Shown piece after piece: positions 24,119 to 31,963 of a DNA stretch of 64,000 bases. The translations under genes were made by a program, and so were the position numbers. Within the stretch, counting starts at the first letter, position 1. Every line of letters begins with the position of its first letter. Below the pieces are notes generated by a model. The model ran no database searches. It saw only the letters and a list, made by a program, of their open reading frames with translations, and had not been told where the DNA came from. Origin of the DNA: Myxococcales bacterium (GTDB lineage Bacteria > Myxococcota_A > Polyangia > Polyangiales > Polyangiaceae); NCBI GenBank assembly GCA_004193285.1, contig SECP01000037.1, positions 29,746-93,745 of the forward strand. Reading direction: 5' to 3'.

Positions 24119-25362
24119 GCAAGCGGCCACGCAGGCAGCGCCCAGAAGCGGCGTCGCCGGTGAAAGAGCAGAGGTCGCCGCCGAGGCCGCGCGATCCTTC
24201 TGCGCTGCAGCTGCCGGATTCGCTCGAGGCCCGGCTGGATGCCGGGCATCCTTGGGTGTATCGCGACCACGTACCGGCGCGCTTTTCCGCCCGTGCGGGG
24301 GACTTCGTGCATGTGGAGTGCGGCCGCTTCGACGGCTGGGCGCTTTGGGACGAAGATTCACCCATCGCGCTGCGCATGTTCTCCCGCAAGCAGCGGCCGG
24401 ACGCGGCCTGGGTGAAGGAGCGGTTGAACGAAGCGTGGGAGCTGCGTCAGCGCCTGCTACCACCCCGAACGGACGCGTTCCGCCTGCTCTTCGGGGAAGG
24501 GGACCAGCTGCCCGGCATCGTCGTCGACGTGTACGCGGGTTTCGCGGTCCTGGTCAGCTACTCGAGCGCCCTCGGTCGCGTGGCGGCTTGGGTTGCGGAG
24601 GCGCTGGCGGACCGACCCGAGATCCTGGGCGTGTGCGAGCGCGTCACCCGACGCAAAGAGAGAACCTCCTCGCTCCGGCTCCTGAGCGGTGAGCCCCCGC
24701 CCGAGGTCGTGCTCATCGAAGAGCACGGGCTTCGGTACGAGGTGGATTTCGAGGCGGGGCAAAAGACCGGCCTGTTCCTCGACCACCGCGAGAATCGCCA
24801 CTACCTGCGGCAGTTGGCCGCCGGCAAGCGCGTGCTCAACCTCTTCAGCTACACCGGCGCGTTCTCGGTCTCCTGCGCGGCCGGCGGCGCTAGCCACGTG
24901 ACGAGCGTGGACATCGCCGCGCCCGCGATAGAAGCCGCCGTTCGCAACGTCGCGCACAACGCGCTGGCTGCGGACCAGCACGAGGGCGTCGCCGCAGACG
25001 TGTTCGACTACTTGGAGTCCGCCAAAGCGAGCGGTCGCACTTGGGACCTGGTGATCGCGGATCCGCCGAGCTTCGCCAGCTCGCGCGCCGAGCTGTTCGG
25101 TGCCCTACGAGCTTACAAGAAGCTCCACGCGGCCTCCCTGGCGGTCCTCGCCCCGGGCGGCCTGTATGCGGGGGCGAGCTGCACGGCCCAAGTGTCGCCG
25201 GACGCCTTCCGGCAGACCCTCGCCGAGGGCGCCGCGCGGGCTCAGCGCCGGCTCACCGTCGTCCACGAGGTCGCGCACGCGCCGGACCATCCGTACGCGG
25301 CCGGGCACCTCGAAGGGCGCTACCTCAAGTTCGTGCTCTGCCGCGCGCTACCGTTCGTTTGA
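24115..25362 (+). CDS. class I SAM-dependent rRNA methyltransferase, RlmI-like
   Basis: The 415-residue protein fits the RlmI/RlmK-type family of cytosine-C5 23S rRNA methyltransferases, which carry an N-terminal PUA domain (about residues 25-100, with HPWVYRDHVPAR at its start). The Rossmann methyltransferase domain includes LNLFSYTGAFSVSCAAGGA (SAM motif I), the VTSVDIAAPAIEAA acidic motif II, and the DPPSFASS catalytic loop. The C-terminal PYAAGHLEGRYLKFVLCR is a family signature. The GTG start overlaps the lacI-type gene stop. The N-terminal 25 residues are Arg/Pro-rich and could be shortened with a later start. The exact target nucleotide cannot be assigned by inspection. Confidence 0.85.
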   Translation: MSKRPRRQRPEAASPVKEQRSPPRPRDPSALQLPDSLEARLDAGHPWVYRDHVPARFSARAGDFVHVECGRFDGWALWDEDSPIALRMFSRKQRPDAAWVKERLNEAWELRQRLLPPRTDAFRLLFGEGDQLPGIVVDVYAGFAVLVSYSSALGRVAAWVAEALADRPEILGVCERVTRRKERTSSLRLLSGEPPPEVVLIEEHGLRYEVDFEAGQKTGLFLDHRENRHYLRQLAAGKRVLNLFSYTGAFSVSCAAGGASHVTSVDIAAPAIEAAVRNVAHNALAADQHEGVAADVFDYLESAKASGRTWDLVIADPPSFASSRAELFGALRAYKKLHAASLAVLAPGGLYAGASCTAQVSPDAFRQTLAEGAARAQRRLTVVHEVAHAPDHPYAAGHLEGRYLKFVLCRALPFV

Positions 25363-25363
25363 A

Positions 25364-26383
25364 TCAAACCTTGCGGTACTCTTCGACGAACTCCCAGTCG
25401 GCGATGAGGTGCTTCTTCAGCAGGAGCGACAAGAGCGCCGAGAACAGCGCCTCCCAGCGGACGTTTTCGCCGAGGATCTCGCTGGCGTCAGCGCCGTGCG
25501 AAAGCGCGCGCAGCGCCGCCACCAGGTCCCGCGCGGTGAGGCCTTCCCCGGCGGAAGGAGACAAGCTCTCCTTGGCGGGTGGGTCGCTCGGCAGTCGCTG
25601 AGCGGCGGTCGGCGGGGACTTGGCGGGCAAGCTCACCTTCGTGCCGTCCAGCAGCGTCAACGTCACCATGCGCTGGCTCGGTCCCCGACGCGGTAGAGGA
25701 ATCTCGTGAGCCTCGATGTGCGGACCGCTGTCCGGCCCATCGCCGCTAGCTGCGGCCGCGATCCGCGGCGGTGTCGGCTCCGGGGAAGCTGAAGCCGAAT
25801 CTGCCGACGCAGCCTTGGGGATCGGAGGGCGCTCTTTGCCGCTCGGCGCGGCGGGAGCCGGCTCGAGCGCAAGCTGACTGATACGGTCCGCCTCCACCTC
25901 CGCCACCGCCTCGGAGAGTGAGGACGCGTCCTTTCCCGCGCTGTAGTACGCGCGGATCGCGGAGCGGATGTCCGTGGGGGGAGCGATCATGGCCCGCACG
26001 GGCAGCCCAGAGAACTGCGAGACCTCGCTCTGCGCTTTCTCGTCGCTCGGGTCGTCCATGGCGACGTACAGCGTTTGCCCGAGGCCGCGGACCTTCCGTA
26101 CGAAAATCGGGACCAGGCAGAAGCGTTCAGCGAGGTCTTCGCTCACCAGGTTGAGCAGCTGGCGAGAGAAGTCGATGTGGTAGAGCGATACCCAAGGTAC
26201 GCTGAGCTGCTGGCTCAAGATCTGCGTGACTTGAGTCTCGCTGACCAGCCCCGCTTCCACCAGAAGAGTTCCGATGCGTCGCCCGTCGCGCTTCTGAAGG
26301 CTGAGCGCCTCTTCCAGCTGCTGGCGGGTGATGATTTGGGCGTCGACGAGGAGCTCACCCAGCCTGACACGGGCGGTCGCCAT
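25364..26383 (-). CDS. orphan MshEN (GspE N-terminal) domain protein
   Basis: The 339-residue protein starts at ATG 26383 behind a GAAGG site. Residues 1-150 form a MshEN/GspE-N domain (RLGELLVDAQIITRQQLEEALSLQ, RIGTLLVEAGLVSETQVTQILSQQL, LVPIFVRKV and VAMDDPSDEKAQSEV), the module that in type IV pilus and type II secretion ATPases binds partners or c-di-GMP. No ATPase domain follows: the rest is a Pro/Ala/Ser-rich linker and a C-terminal helical segment (LTARDLVAALRALSHGADAS to the end). It is therefore probably a stand-alone adaptor or c-di-GMP-responsive regulator, as is common in myxobacteria. It converges on the methyltransferase gene. Confidence 0.82.
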   Translation of the reverse strand: MATARVRLGELLVDAQIITRQQLEEALSLQKRDGRRIGTLLVEAGLVSETQVTQILSQQLSVPWVSLYHIDFSRQLLNLVSEDLAERFCLVPIFVRKVRGLGQTLYVAMDDPSDEKAQSEVSQFSGLPVRAMIAPPTDIRSAIRAYYSAGKDASSLSEAVAEVEADRISQLALEPAPAAPSGKERPPIPKAASADSASASPEPTPPRIAAAASGDGPDSGPHIEAHEIPLPRRGPSQRMVTLTLLDGTKVSLPAKSPPTAAQRLPSDPPAKESLSPSAGEGLTARDLVAALRALSHGADASEILGENVRWEALFSALLSLLLKKHLIADWEFVEEYRKV

Positions 26384-26684
26384 AGCCTTCAACTCTAATC
26401 CCGGATCCTCACGCCGGCCACTTTTGCTCACGCGCTCGCGCCGCGCTCGCTCCAGCGGCTAGCGAGCTGTTTTTGGTCTCACTTGGGTCTCGGCTGGTCT
26501 CGGCCTGGTCTTGGCCAGCGCGGCGGCCGCTTGTCGCGGAGTCGCGCGAACCCGCGTCGGACCTCCGCCGACATGGGAGCACGGCATGGGAGAAGCGCGC
26601 CCAGGGCGCTGCAGGGCGGCACGGACCTTAGGCGGGGCCGAAGGATTGTCGAGAAGCCTAGCGGTTCTGCGCTCGTTGGATAGA
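26384..26684. other. intergenic region with phased GGTCTY repeats
   Basis: This roughly 300-base gap separates two divergent genes and holds no convincing ORF. A cluster of four GGTCTC/GGTCTT hexamers starts at 26475, 26486, 26496 and 26507, so the copies fall on one face of the helix (11, 10 and 11 bases apart). It may be a regulator binding array serving one or both promoters. Confidence 0.5.
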
Positions 26685-29432
26685 ATGAGCAGCCTCCGGG
26701 TCGTCTGGGGGCGGTGCCTCGCCTGCCCGGCTGGCCCTCGCCCTGGCTCCTCGCCCTGGCTCCCATTGGTGAACGCTCAAGCTCAGCCCTCGTTACGAAC
26801 GTGCCCGCACTGCGGTGCTGGCTGCGCGAGCGAGCATCAATATTGTCCCGCGTGCGGCTTCCCGATCGGAACGATGGGGTCGACGACGGACGATAAGTTC
26901 GTCGGTAAGACCCTGCCCGGCGGGTACCACATCCTGGACTTGATCAGCGTGGGCGGCATGGGCCGGGTCTACCGCGCGGAGCAGTCCGCGCTGGGCCGCA
27001 CCGTCGCCGTCAAGATCATTCACCCCCACCTGCTGTCGGACGACAACTCGGCGCTGCGGTTCATCACCGAAGCGCGCGCGGCGAGTCAGCTCAATCATCC
27101 CAACTCCATCGCGGTGTTCGACTTCGGTCGCACGGACGACGGCCAGCCCTACCTGGTCATGGAGTTTTTGCGCGGCAAAGACCTGGCGCGCGTCAACTAC
27201 GAAGAGGGGCCGCTCGCGTTCGGCCGCATCGTGGACGTCCTGCGGCAAACGCTCGCCGCCTTGAGCGAAGCGCACGATCTCGGCATCGTGCACCGCGACC
27301 TGAAGCCCGAGAACATCATCCTGGAGCCGCTGCGTCGCGGCGGGGACTTCGTGAAGGTGGTGGACTTCGGCCTCGCCAAGCTGCGTGCAGACGCGCAGGG
27401 GCCGAGCGTCACCAGCCCCGGCATCGTCTGCGGAACGCCGGACTACATGGCGCCCGAGCAGGGCCGCGGGGACCCGATCGACGGCCGCAGCGATCTGTAC
27501 GCGATGGGCGTGATCTTGTTTCAGCTCCTCACCGGTCGGCTCCCGTTCGAGGCAGATAGCCCGACGCAAGTGGTCATGATGCACATGACCATTCCGGTGC
27601 CGGATCCGCGTCAGGTCGCGCCGGAGCGCAACATCCCCGATCCTCTGGTTCAGGTAGTGAACAAGGCGCTCGCGAAGGACGCGAAGAAGCGCTACCAGGA
27701 TGCGATCGAGTTCCAAGACGCGCTGAAGAGCGCGCTCGCGCTCGCGGAGAGCGTGCCGCCGGAGCAGCGCTTTTCGCTGCCGCCGCCGTCCTTGGGCGTG
27801 CTCCTGACCTGCCCGAGCTGCGGGCACCAGGTGCCCTCGGCCAAGTTTTGCCTGGAGTGCGGCACGCGGCTGCCCGCCCGCAGCGCGCTGCCCGAGAACC
27901 CCACCCACCCAACCTTACCGCTGCCATTGGTAGCCCGGGACGACGACCTCTCGTGGCTGGAGGACCGTCGCGCTCAGCTGCGCGGCTCGCTGCTCGGCGC
28001 GCGACTCGTAGGTGAGCAAGGCGCGGGCAAGACGCGCTTGATGGGGGAGCTCCTGGCGCGCGCGCGGGCGGACGGCGACTTGGTGGCGCTGACCGGCCCG
28101 GATCCGCACCACGCGGAGGTGGCAGGCTATGCGCTGCGCGTGGCGGTCGAGGCGCTGGCCGGCTTGTCCGAGATGGAGAAGGCAGAGCTGGCGTTCGAGG
28201 ACGCGAGCCCCGACGCCGAGGCCGGCTTGGCGGAGCTGTTCGACTCGACGCCCAAGCGTCACGACATCCGCTCCCCGCAAGAGCGTCGCCTCGCTCTGGC
28301 GGAAGGTTTGCGCTGGGCGCTGTCGCGGGCGGCTACGCGTGCGCGGTCGGGGCGCATCGTCCTCGCCGTCGACGACCTGCAGCGGGTAGACGGCCCCAGT
28401 CGCAACGCTTTTGCGGACGTGCTCGGGGAACCGCCGCGGCTTTCGGCGCTCTTCTTGGGCTCGCACACTCCGGGTTTCGAGGCGGGCTGGGGCGCGGACG
28501 CCTCCGCGCGCCTCTTGCCAGGGTTGCCTCCGCCCGCTGTCTCTCGGCTCCTCCGCTCCAGCCGCAGCGGCGCGCGCGACGACACTGGCCGCGGCGTCTT
28601 ACCGATGTACGTGGAGCAAGTGCTGCGTTACAGCCAAGAGGGCGGAAGCGATCCCCCCGCGCGCCTCGCGGATTTGGTCGCGCTGCGGGTCGACACGTTG
28701 GACCCCGCGGCGCGGCGCACGCTGCAAGCCCTCGCGGTCATGGGCGATCAGGTCAAGCCCGACACGATTTCCGAGATCTTGCGCGGTGACAACGTCGAGG
28801 CAACGCTGCCCGAGCTTCGCCGGGCGGGCATGGTCTCGCTGCAGGACGGCCTGATCTCGACCTCGCACCCACTGCTGCGCGACATCGTGCTCAACGGCAT
28901 CCCGGCCGCGGTGAAGAAGGACCTGCACAGCCGCGCTCTGCGCGCGTGTGAGCGGCTCTCCGCGCCGATAGAGGCGCGCGCCCAGCACGCCTATCATGCT
29001 GGGGATTCTTTCCAGGCGCTGCTGCTGCTCGAGCAGGTCGCCGAGCGCGCGGCCGCCCGCGGCGACACCGCGACAGAGGTGCTGGCGCTCCGCCGAGGTC
29101 TGGAGATCGCGCGGCAAGAGATCGCACGTGGCGAGCTCGATGATCCTTTGCGCGCGGTGCTCATCTTTGGCCGCAAGCTCGGAGCCTCGTTGACGCGGGC
29201 CGGCAATTTCGCAGACGCCGAGGGCGTCCTGCGCGAGGCTCTGGATGTGGCCGGGCCGAGCGGCACCGACCGAGCGCGCGTTCTTTCCGCGCTGGCGCAC
29301 GTAGCGCACGGCCGCCGCCGCGCCTCGGAAGCCATGGGTTACCTGGACCAGGCGATTTCGGTCGCGCGGGACGCCGGTGCGGGCGATTTGGTGAATGCTT
29401 TCGCAGACACGCGTCGCGCCTGGGCGTCTTAG
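26685..29432 (+). CDS. Ser/Thr protein kinase with zinc ribbons and ATPase module
   Basis: The predicted protein is about 915 residues (start ATG 26685; GTG 26769 is an alternative). A zinc ribbon (CPHCGAGC ... YCPACG) precedes a eukaryotic-type kinase domain with the GGMGRVYRAE P-loop, AVKII lysine, IVHRDLKPENIIL catalytic loop, VDFGLAK and GTPDYMAPEQ. A second ribbon (CPSCGHQ ... FCLECG) follows, then an AAA_16-like NTPase with Walker A GEQGAGKTRL and Walker B IVLAVDDLQ, and helical repeats to the end. This layout links kinase signalling to an AfsR/STAND-like ATPase and is typical of Polyangiales. The protein is cytoplasmic with no transmembrane helix. It diverges from the MshEN gene. Confidence 0.88.
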   Translation: MSSLRVVWGRCLACPAGPRPGSSPWLPLVNAQAQPSLRTCPHCGAGCASEHQYCPACGFPIGTMGSTTDDKFVGKTLPGGYHILDLISVGGMGRVYRAEQSALGRTVAVKIIHPHLLSDDNSALRFITEARAASQLNHPNSIAVFDFGRTDDGQPYLVMEFLRGKDLARVNYEEGPLAFGRIVDVLRQTLAALSEAHDLGIVHRDLKPENIILEPLRRGGDFVKVVDFGLAKLRADAQGPSVTSPGIVCGTPDYMAPEQGRGDPIDGRSDLYAMGVILFQLLTGRLPFEADSPTQVVMMHMTIPVPDPRQVAPERNIPDPLVQVVNKALAKDAKKRYQDAIEFQDALKSALALAESVPPEQRFSLPPPSLGVLLTCPSCGHQVPSAKFCLECGTRLPARSALPENPTHPTLPLPLVARDDDLSWLEDRRAQLRGSLLGARLVGEQGAGKTRLMGELLARARADGDLVALTGPDPHHAEVAGYALRVAVEALAGLSEMEKAELAFEDASPDAEAGLAELFDSTPKRHDIRSPQERRLALAEGLRWALSRAATRARSGRIVLAVDDLQRVDGPSRNAFADVLGEPPRLSALFLGSHTPGFEAGWGADASARLLPGLPPPAVSRLLRSSRSGARDDTGRGVLPMYVEQVLRYSQEGGSDPPARLADLVALRVDTLDPAARRTLQALAVMGDQVKPDTISEILRGDNVEATLPELRRAGMVSLQDGLISTSHPLLRDIVLNGIPAAVKKDLHSRALRACERLSAPIEARAQHAYHAGDSFQALLLLEQVAERAAARGDTATEVLALRRGLEIARQEIARGELDDPLRAVLIFGRKLGASLTRAGNFADAEGVLREALDVAGPSGTDRARVLSALAHVAHGRRRASEAMGYLDQAISVARDAGAGDLVNAFADTRRAWAS

Positions 29433-29466
29433 ACAATCTGACGCTCAGAGTAGGTTTTGCTCGCAT

Positions 29467-29479
29467 CAGACAGTGTCTG
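29467..29479. promoter_or_regulatory. short palindrome upstream of the sigma factor gene
   Basis: CAGACA-G-TGTCTG, with 6-base arms, lies 124 bases before the sigma gene start in the 170-base gap after the kinase gene. It could be an operator site for that gene; nothing else in the gap is recognised. Confidence 0.3.
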
Positions 29480-29602
29480 GCGTTAGAACGTTTCTTGGCT
29501 CTCGAGTTCGGGAGCCGCGAGCCGAGCGGTCACAAAGCCGACCTTGGTCGCCGGGATTAGCGAGGCGTGCGCCACCTGACCGCATGCGCCGAAGGGAACC
29601 GG

Positions 29603-30322
29603 ATGAGCGAGCCTGAGCATCGCGAACGCAAAACGCGCTCGGGGCCCAGCAGCGGCTCCTTCAAGGTCGCGCGGGTCGAGGTGCAAGAGCTCGCGGCCCT
29701 CGCGGGGCCGGACGTCTTCTCTTCACCGGGCGCGGACCTCCTGAGCGACGAGCTGCTCGTCGACCGTGTGCTGGCTGGTGATCCTCCCCAGTTCGAGGTG
29801 CTCATGCGGCGCACGGCCGCGCGCCTATTTCGCATCGCGCGCGGCATCCTCGGCAGCAGCCGCCGCGCGGAGGACGTCATGCTCGGCACCTTCGTGCGCG
29901 CGTACGAAAACCTCGGCAGCTACGACCGCCGGCTGCGCTTCGGGGATTGGCTCAGCCGGATCGCGATCCACGGTTCACTCGCGGCCCTGAAGCGCGAGTC
30001 TTCGCCCCCGCTGGAGGCGCGCCGCCAGCAGCTAGAGCTGGTGCGTCAGCTGGAAGACGCGGTGGACGGCTTGCCGCAGAAGTTTCGCGTCCCGTTCACG
30101 CTCTGCGTGCTGGACGAGATGTTTCCCAAGGACGTCGCGGAGACGCTCGGGGTGCCGGCAGAGACCGTGCGAGTGGGCTCGTTTCGGGGGCGCCTTCAGG
30201 TGCGGCGTCTGCTCGGCATGCGCTTCGACGACGCGGAGTCACGCGCGTTCGGGTTGGACCTGGCGACGGTGGACGAAATCCTGCGCAAGGTGCGCCACCG
30301 ATTGGGCTTCGATCAGCGGTAA
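29603..30322 (+). CDS. RNA polymerase sigma factor, ECF-like with N-terminal extension
   Basis: The 239-residue protein from ATG 29603 has region 2 motifs (DPPQFEVLMRRTAARLFRIARGILGSSRRAEDVMLGTFVRAYENLGSYD, FGDWLSRIAIHGSLAALKRE) and region 4 (VDGLPQKFRVPFTLCVLDEMFPKDVAETLGVPAETVRVGSFRGRLQVRRLLGMR). An N-terminal stretch of about 50 residues, rich in Ser, Glu and Ala and ending SDELLVDRVLAG, precedes region 2, and about 25 residues follow region 4, as seen in larger ECF variants whose activity may be controlled by their own extensions. No anti-sigma gene is adjacent. It lies downstream of the Ser/Thr kinase gene and its end overlaps the accC stop by 10 bases (convergent). Confidence 0.82.
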   Translation: MSEPEHRERKTRSGPSSGSFKVARVEVQELAALAGPDVFSSPGADLLSDELLVDRVLAGDPPQFEVLMRRTAARLFRIARGILGSSRRAEDVMLGTFVRAYENLGSYDRRLRFGDWLSRIAIHGSLAALKRESSPPLEARRQQLELVRQLEDAVDGLPQKFRVPFTLCVLDEMFPKDVAETLGVPAETVRVGSFRGRLQVRRLLGMRFDDAESRAFGLDLATVDEILRKVRHRLGFDQR

Positions 30323-31797
30323 CGGGTTACCGGGGGCCGCGCGTAGTCACGCCAGCGCGAGCCGGAGGTGCTCGTTGGCGCCGGGGCCGGAGGGCCGCGG
30401 TCGGCGTCCGCAGCCAGCGCGGTCAACAACAGCGCGTCCCTGAGATCTTGCTCCGGACGGGCTTCATCGCGCAGCTCGCTCGCGGTGCGCTCCACGAACG
30501 TGGTGTCGTAGTCGCCGGCGACTACGCGAGGGTGGGCGAGCAGCCGCTCCAGAAAAGTGAGATTGGTCGCGACGCCGAGCACGCTGTACTCGCCGAGCGC
30601 CCGCAGCAGGCGCGCCCGCGCCTCTTCTCGATTCCGGCCCCACACGCTGAGCTTGGAGAGCAGCGGATCGAACTCCGGGCTTACCCACGAGCCAGAAACG
30701 ACGCCGCCGTCGTCGCGCACGAACGGCCCCGACGGCGCGATCAGCCGCTCGATGCGGCCCGGCGCCGGTAGAAAGCCCTGCTCGGGATCCTCCGCATACA
30801 CGCGAGCCTCGATGGCCACCCCTCGACGCTCGGCTTGCCCGAACGAGAGAGGCGCCCCATCCGCCACTCGCAGCATCTCGTGAACGAGATCCACGCCGGT
30901 GACGAGCTCCGTGATGGGGTGCTCCACTTGAAGACGCGTGTTCATCTCCAAGAAATAGAAGCTTTGATCCTGCCCCAGCAAAAATTCGAAAGTGCCGGCC
31001 GAGTAGTAGCCGATGGCGCGCGCACCCGCGACCGCGACCTGACACATCGCCTCGCGCGTCGCCTCGTGGAGCGCCGGACACGGGGTTTCTTCGACGATTT
31101 TCTGGTGTCGACGCTGGAGCGAGCAGTCACGTTCGAAGAGGTGGACCAGGTTGCCGTGCTTGTCCCCCAGCACCTGAATCTCCACGTGGCGCGCGCCGAG
31201 GATCGCCTTTTCCACGTAGACACTGCCGTCCCCGAACGACTTTTCGGCTTCACTTCGGGTGCGCTCCAGCGCGCGCTCGAGCTCCGCTTCGCTGTCCACG
31301 CGCCGCATGCCTTTGCCGCCGCCGCCGGCGGTTGCTTTCAGCAGTACCGGGTAGCCCACGCTACGCGCGGTGACCTTGGCCTCCTCCAGCGTGCCGGCGG
31401 GACCGCCGGGGACCACGGGGACGCCCGCCTCTTGCATGCGCTTTCGAGCGCGCGCCTTGTCTCCCATCTCGTAGATGGCGCTCGCAGGGGGACCGATGAA
31501 CACGAGCCCCGCCGCTTCGCACGCTCGGCACAGCTCGCTGCTCTCGGACAAAAAACCATAACCGGGGTGGACGCCCCAAGCGCCTACGGATCGCGCGGCC
31601 GCGACGACGCGCTCCACGTCTAGGTATGCCGCGCGACCTTCTCCAAGCCGCAGCGCTTCATCGGCGCGCCGCGCGTGCAGGGCATCGCGATCCGCATCCG
31701 TGTAGACGGCGACCGAGGGCAAAGACAGCTCGGCGAGCGCTCGCGCGATGCGCACCGCGATCTCACCACGATTGGCGATCAGGACCTTTCCAGCCAT
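30313..31797 (-). CDS. accC: biotin carboxylase subunit of acetyl-CoA (or acyl-CoA) carboxylase
   Basis: The 494-residue protein has an N-terminal biotin carboxylase domain (VLIANRGEIAVRIARA, HPGYGFLSES, GDKARARKRM), an ATP-grasp fold with the glycine-rich loop TAGGGGKGMR, and the catalytic segment EMNTRLQVEHPITE, followed by RVYAEDPEQGFLPAPG and a carboxylase C-domain. It is close in length to AccC (about 450 residues) with a C-terminal extension of some 40 residues that is rich in Pro and Ser/Thr. It carboxylates biotin using ATP and bicarbonate. No accB or accD gene is nearby, while accA is at 44.7 kb, so the complex subunits are scattered, or this could belong to a propionyl-type enzyme. 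Start ATG 31797. Confidence 0.85.
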   Translation of the reverse strand: MAGKVLIANRGEIAVRIARALAELSLPSVAVYTDADRDALHARRADEALRLGEGRAAYLDVERVVAAARSVGAWGVHPGYGFLSESSELCRACEAAGLVFIGPPASAIYEMGDKARARKRMQEAGVPVVPGGPAGTLEEAKVTARSVGYPVLLKATAGGGGKGMRRVDSEAELERALERTRSEAEKSFGDGSVYVEKAILGARHVEIQVLGDKHGNLVHLFERDCSLQRRHQKIVEETPCPALHEATREAMCQVAVAGARAIGYYSAGTFEFLLGQDQSFYFLEMNTRLQVEHPITELVTGVDLVHEMLRVADGAPLSFGQAERRGVAIEARVYAEDPEQGFLPAPGRIERLIAPSGPFVRDDGGVVSGSWVSPEFDPLLSKLSVWGRNREEARARLLRALGEYSVLGVATNLTFLERLLAHPRVVAGDYDTTFVERTASELRDEARPEQDLRDALLLTALAADADRGPPAPAPTSTSGSRWRDYARPPVTRYR

Positions 31798-31832
31798 ACG
31801 CGAGCGCATCCTGCCCGACGTTCAGTCTCAGC

Positions 31833-31882
31833 TCTCGAGATTGTGATATAATGAATGATTACATGTGCTTGGCGGTCTCGAG
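31833..31882. promoter_or_regulatory. AT-rich bidirectional promoter region with flanking TCTCGAG repeats
   Basis: Between divergent accC (31797) and xseA (31964) an AT-rich stretch holds a perfect TATAAT at 31847-31852 on the plus strand, unusual in this GC-rich DNA. It is flanked by TCTCGAGA (31833-31840) and TCTCGAG (31876-31882), about 43 bases apart. A good -35 box at the standard spacing is not seen. The repeats could be operator half-sites. Confidence 0.4.
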
Positions 31883-31963
31883 GGTCCGAGCTGGCCAGCG
31901 GCCTTCGATCGCCCGTAAACCCGAGGCCGCGCGCTGCTATACAGGCCGGCCCCGGTAAACGAC

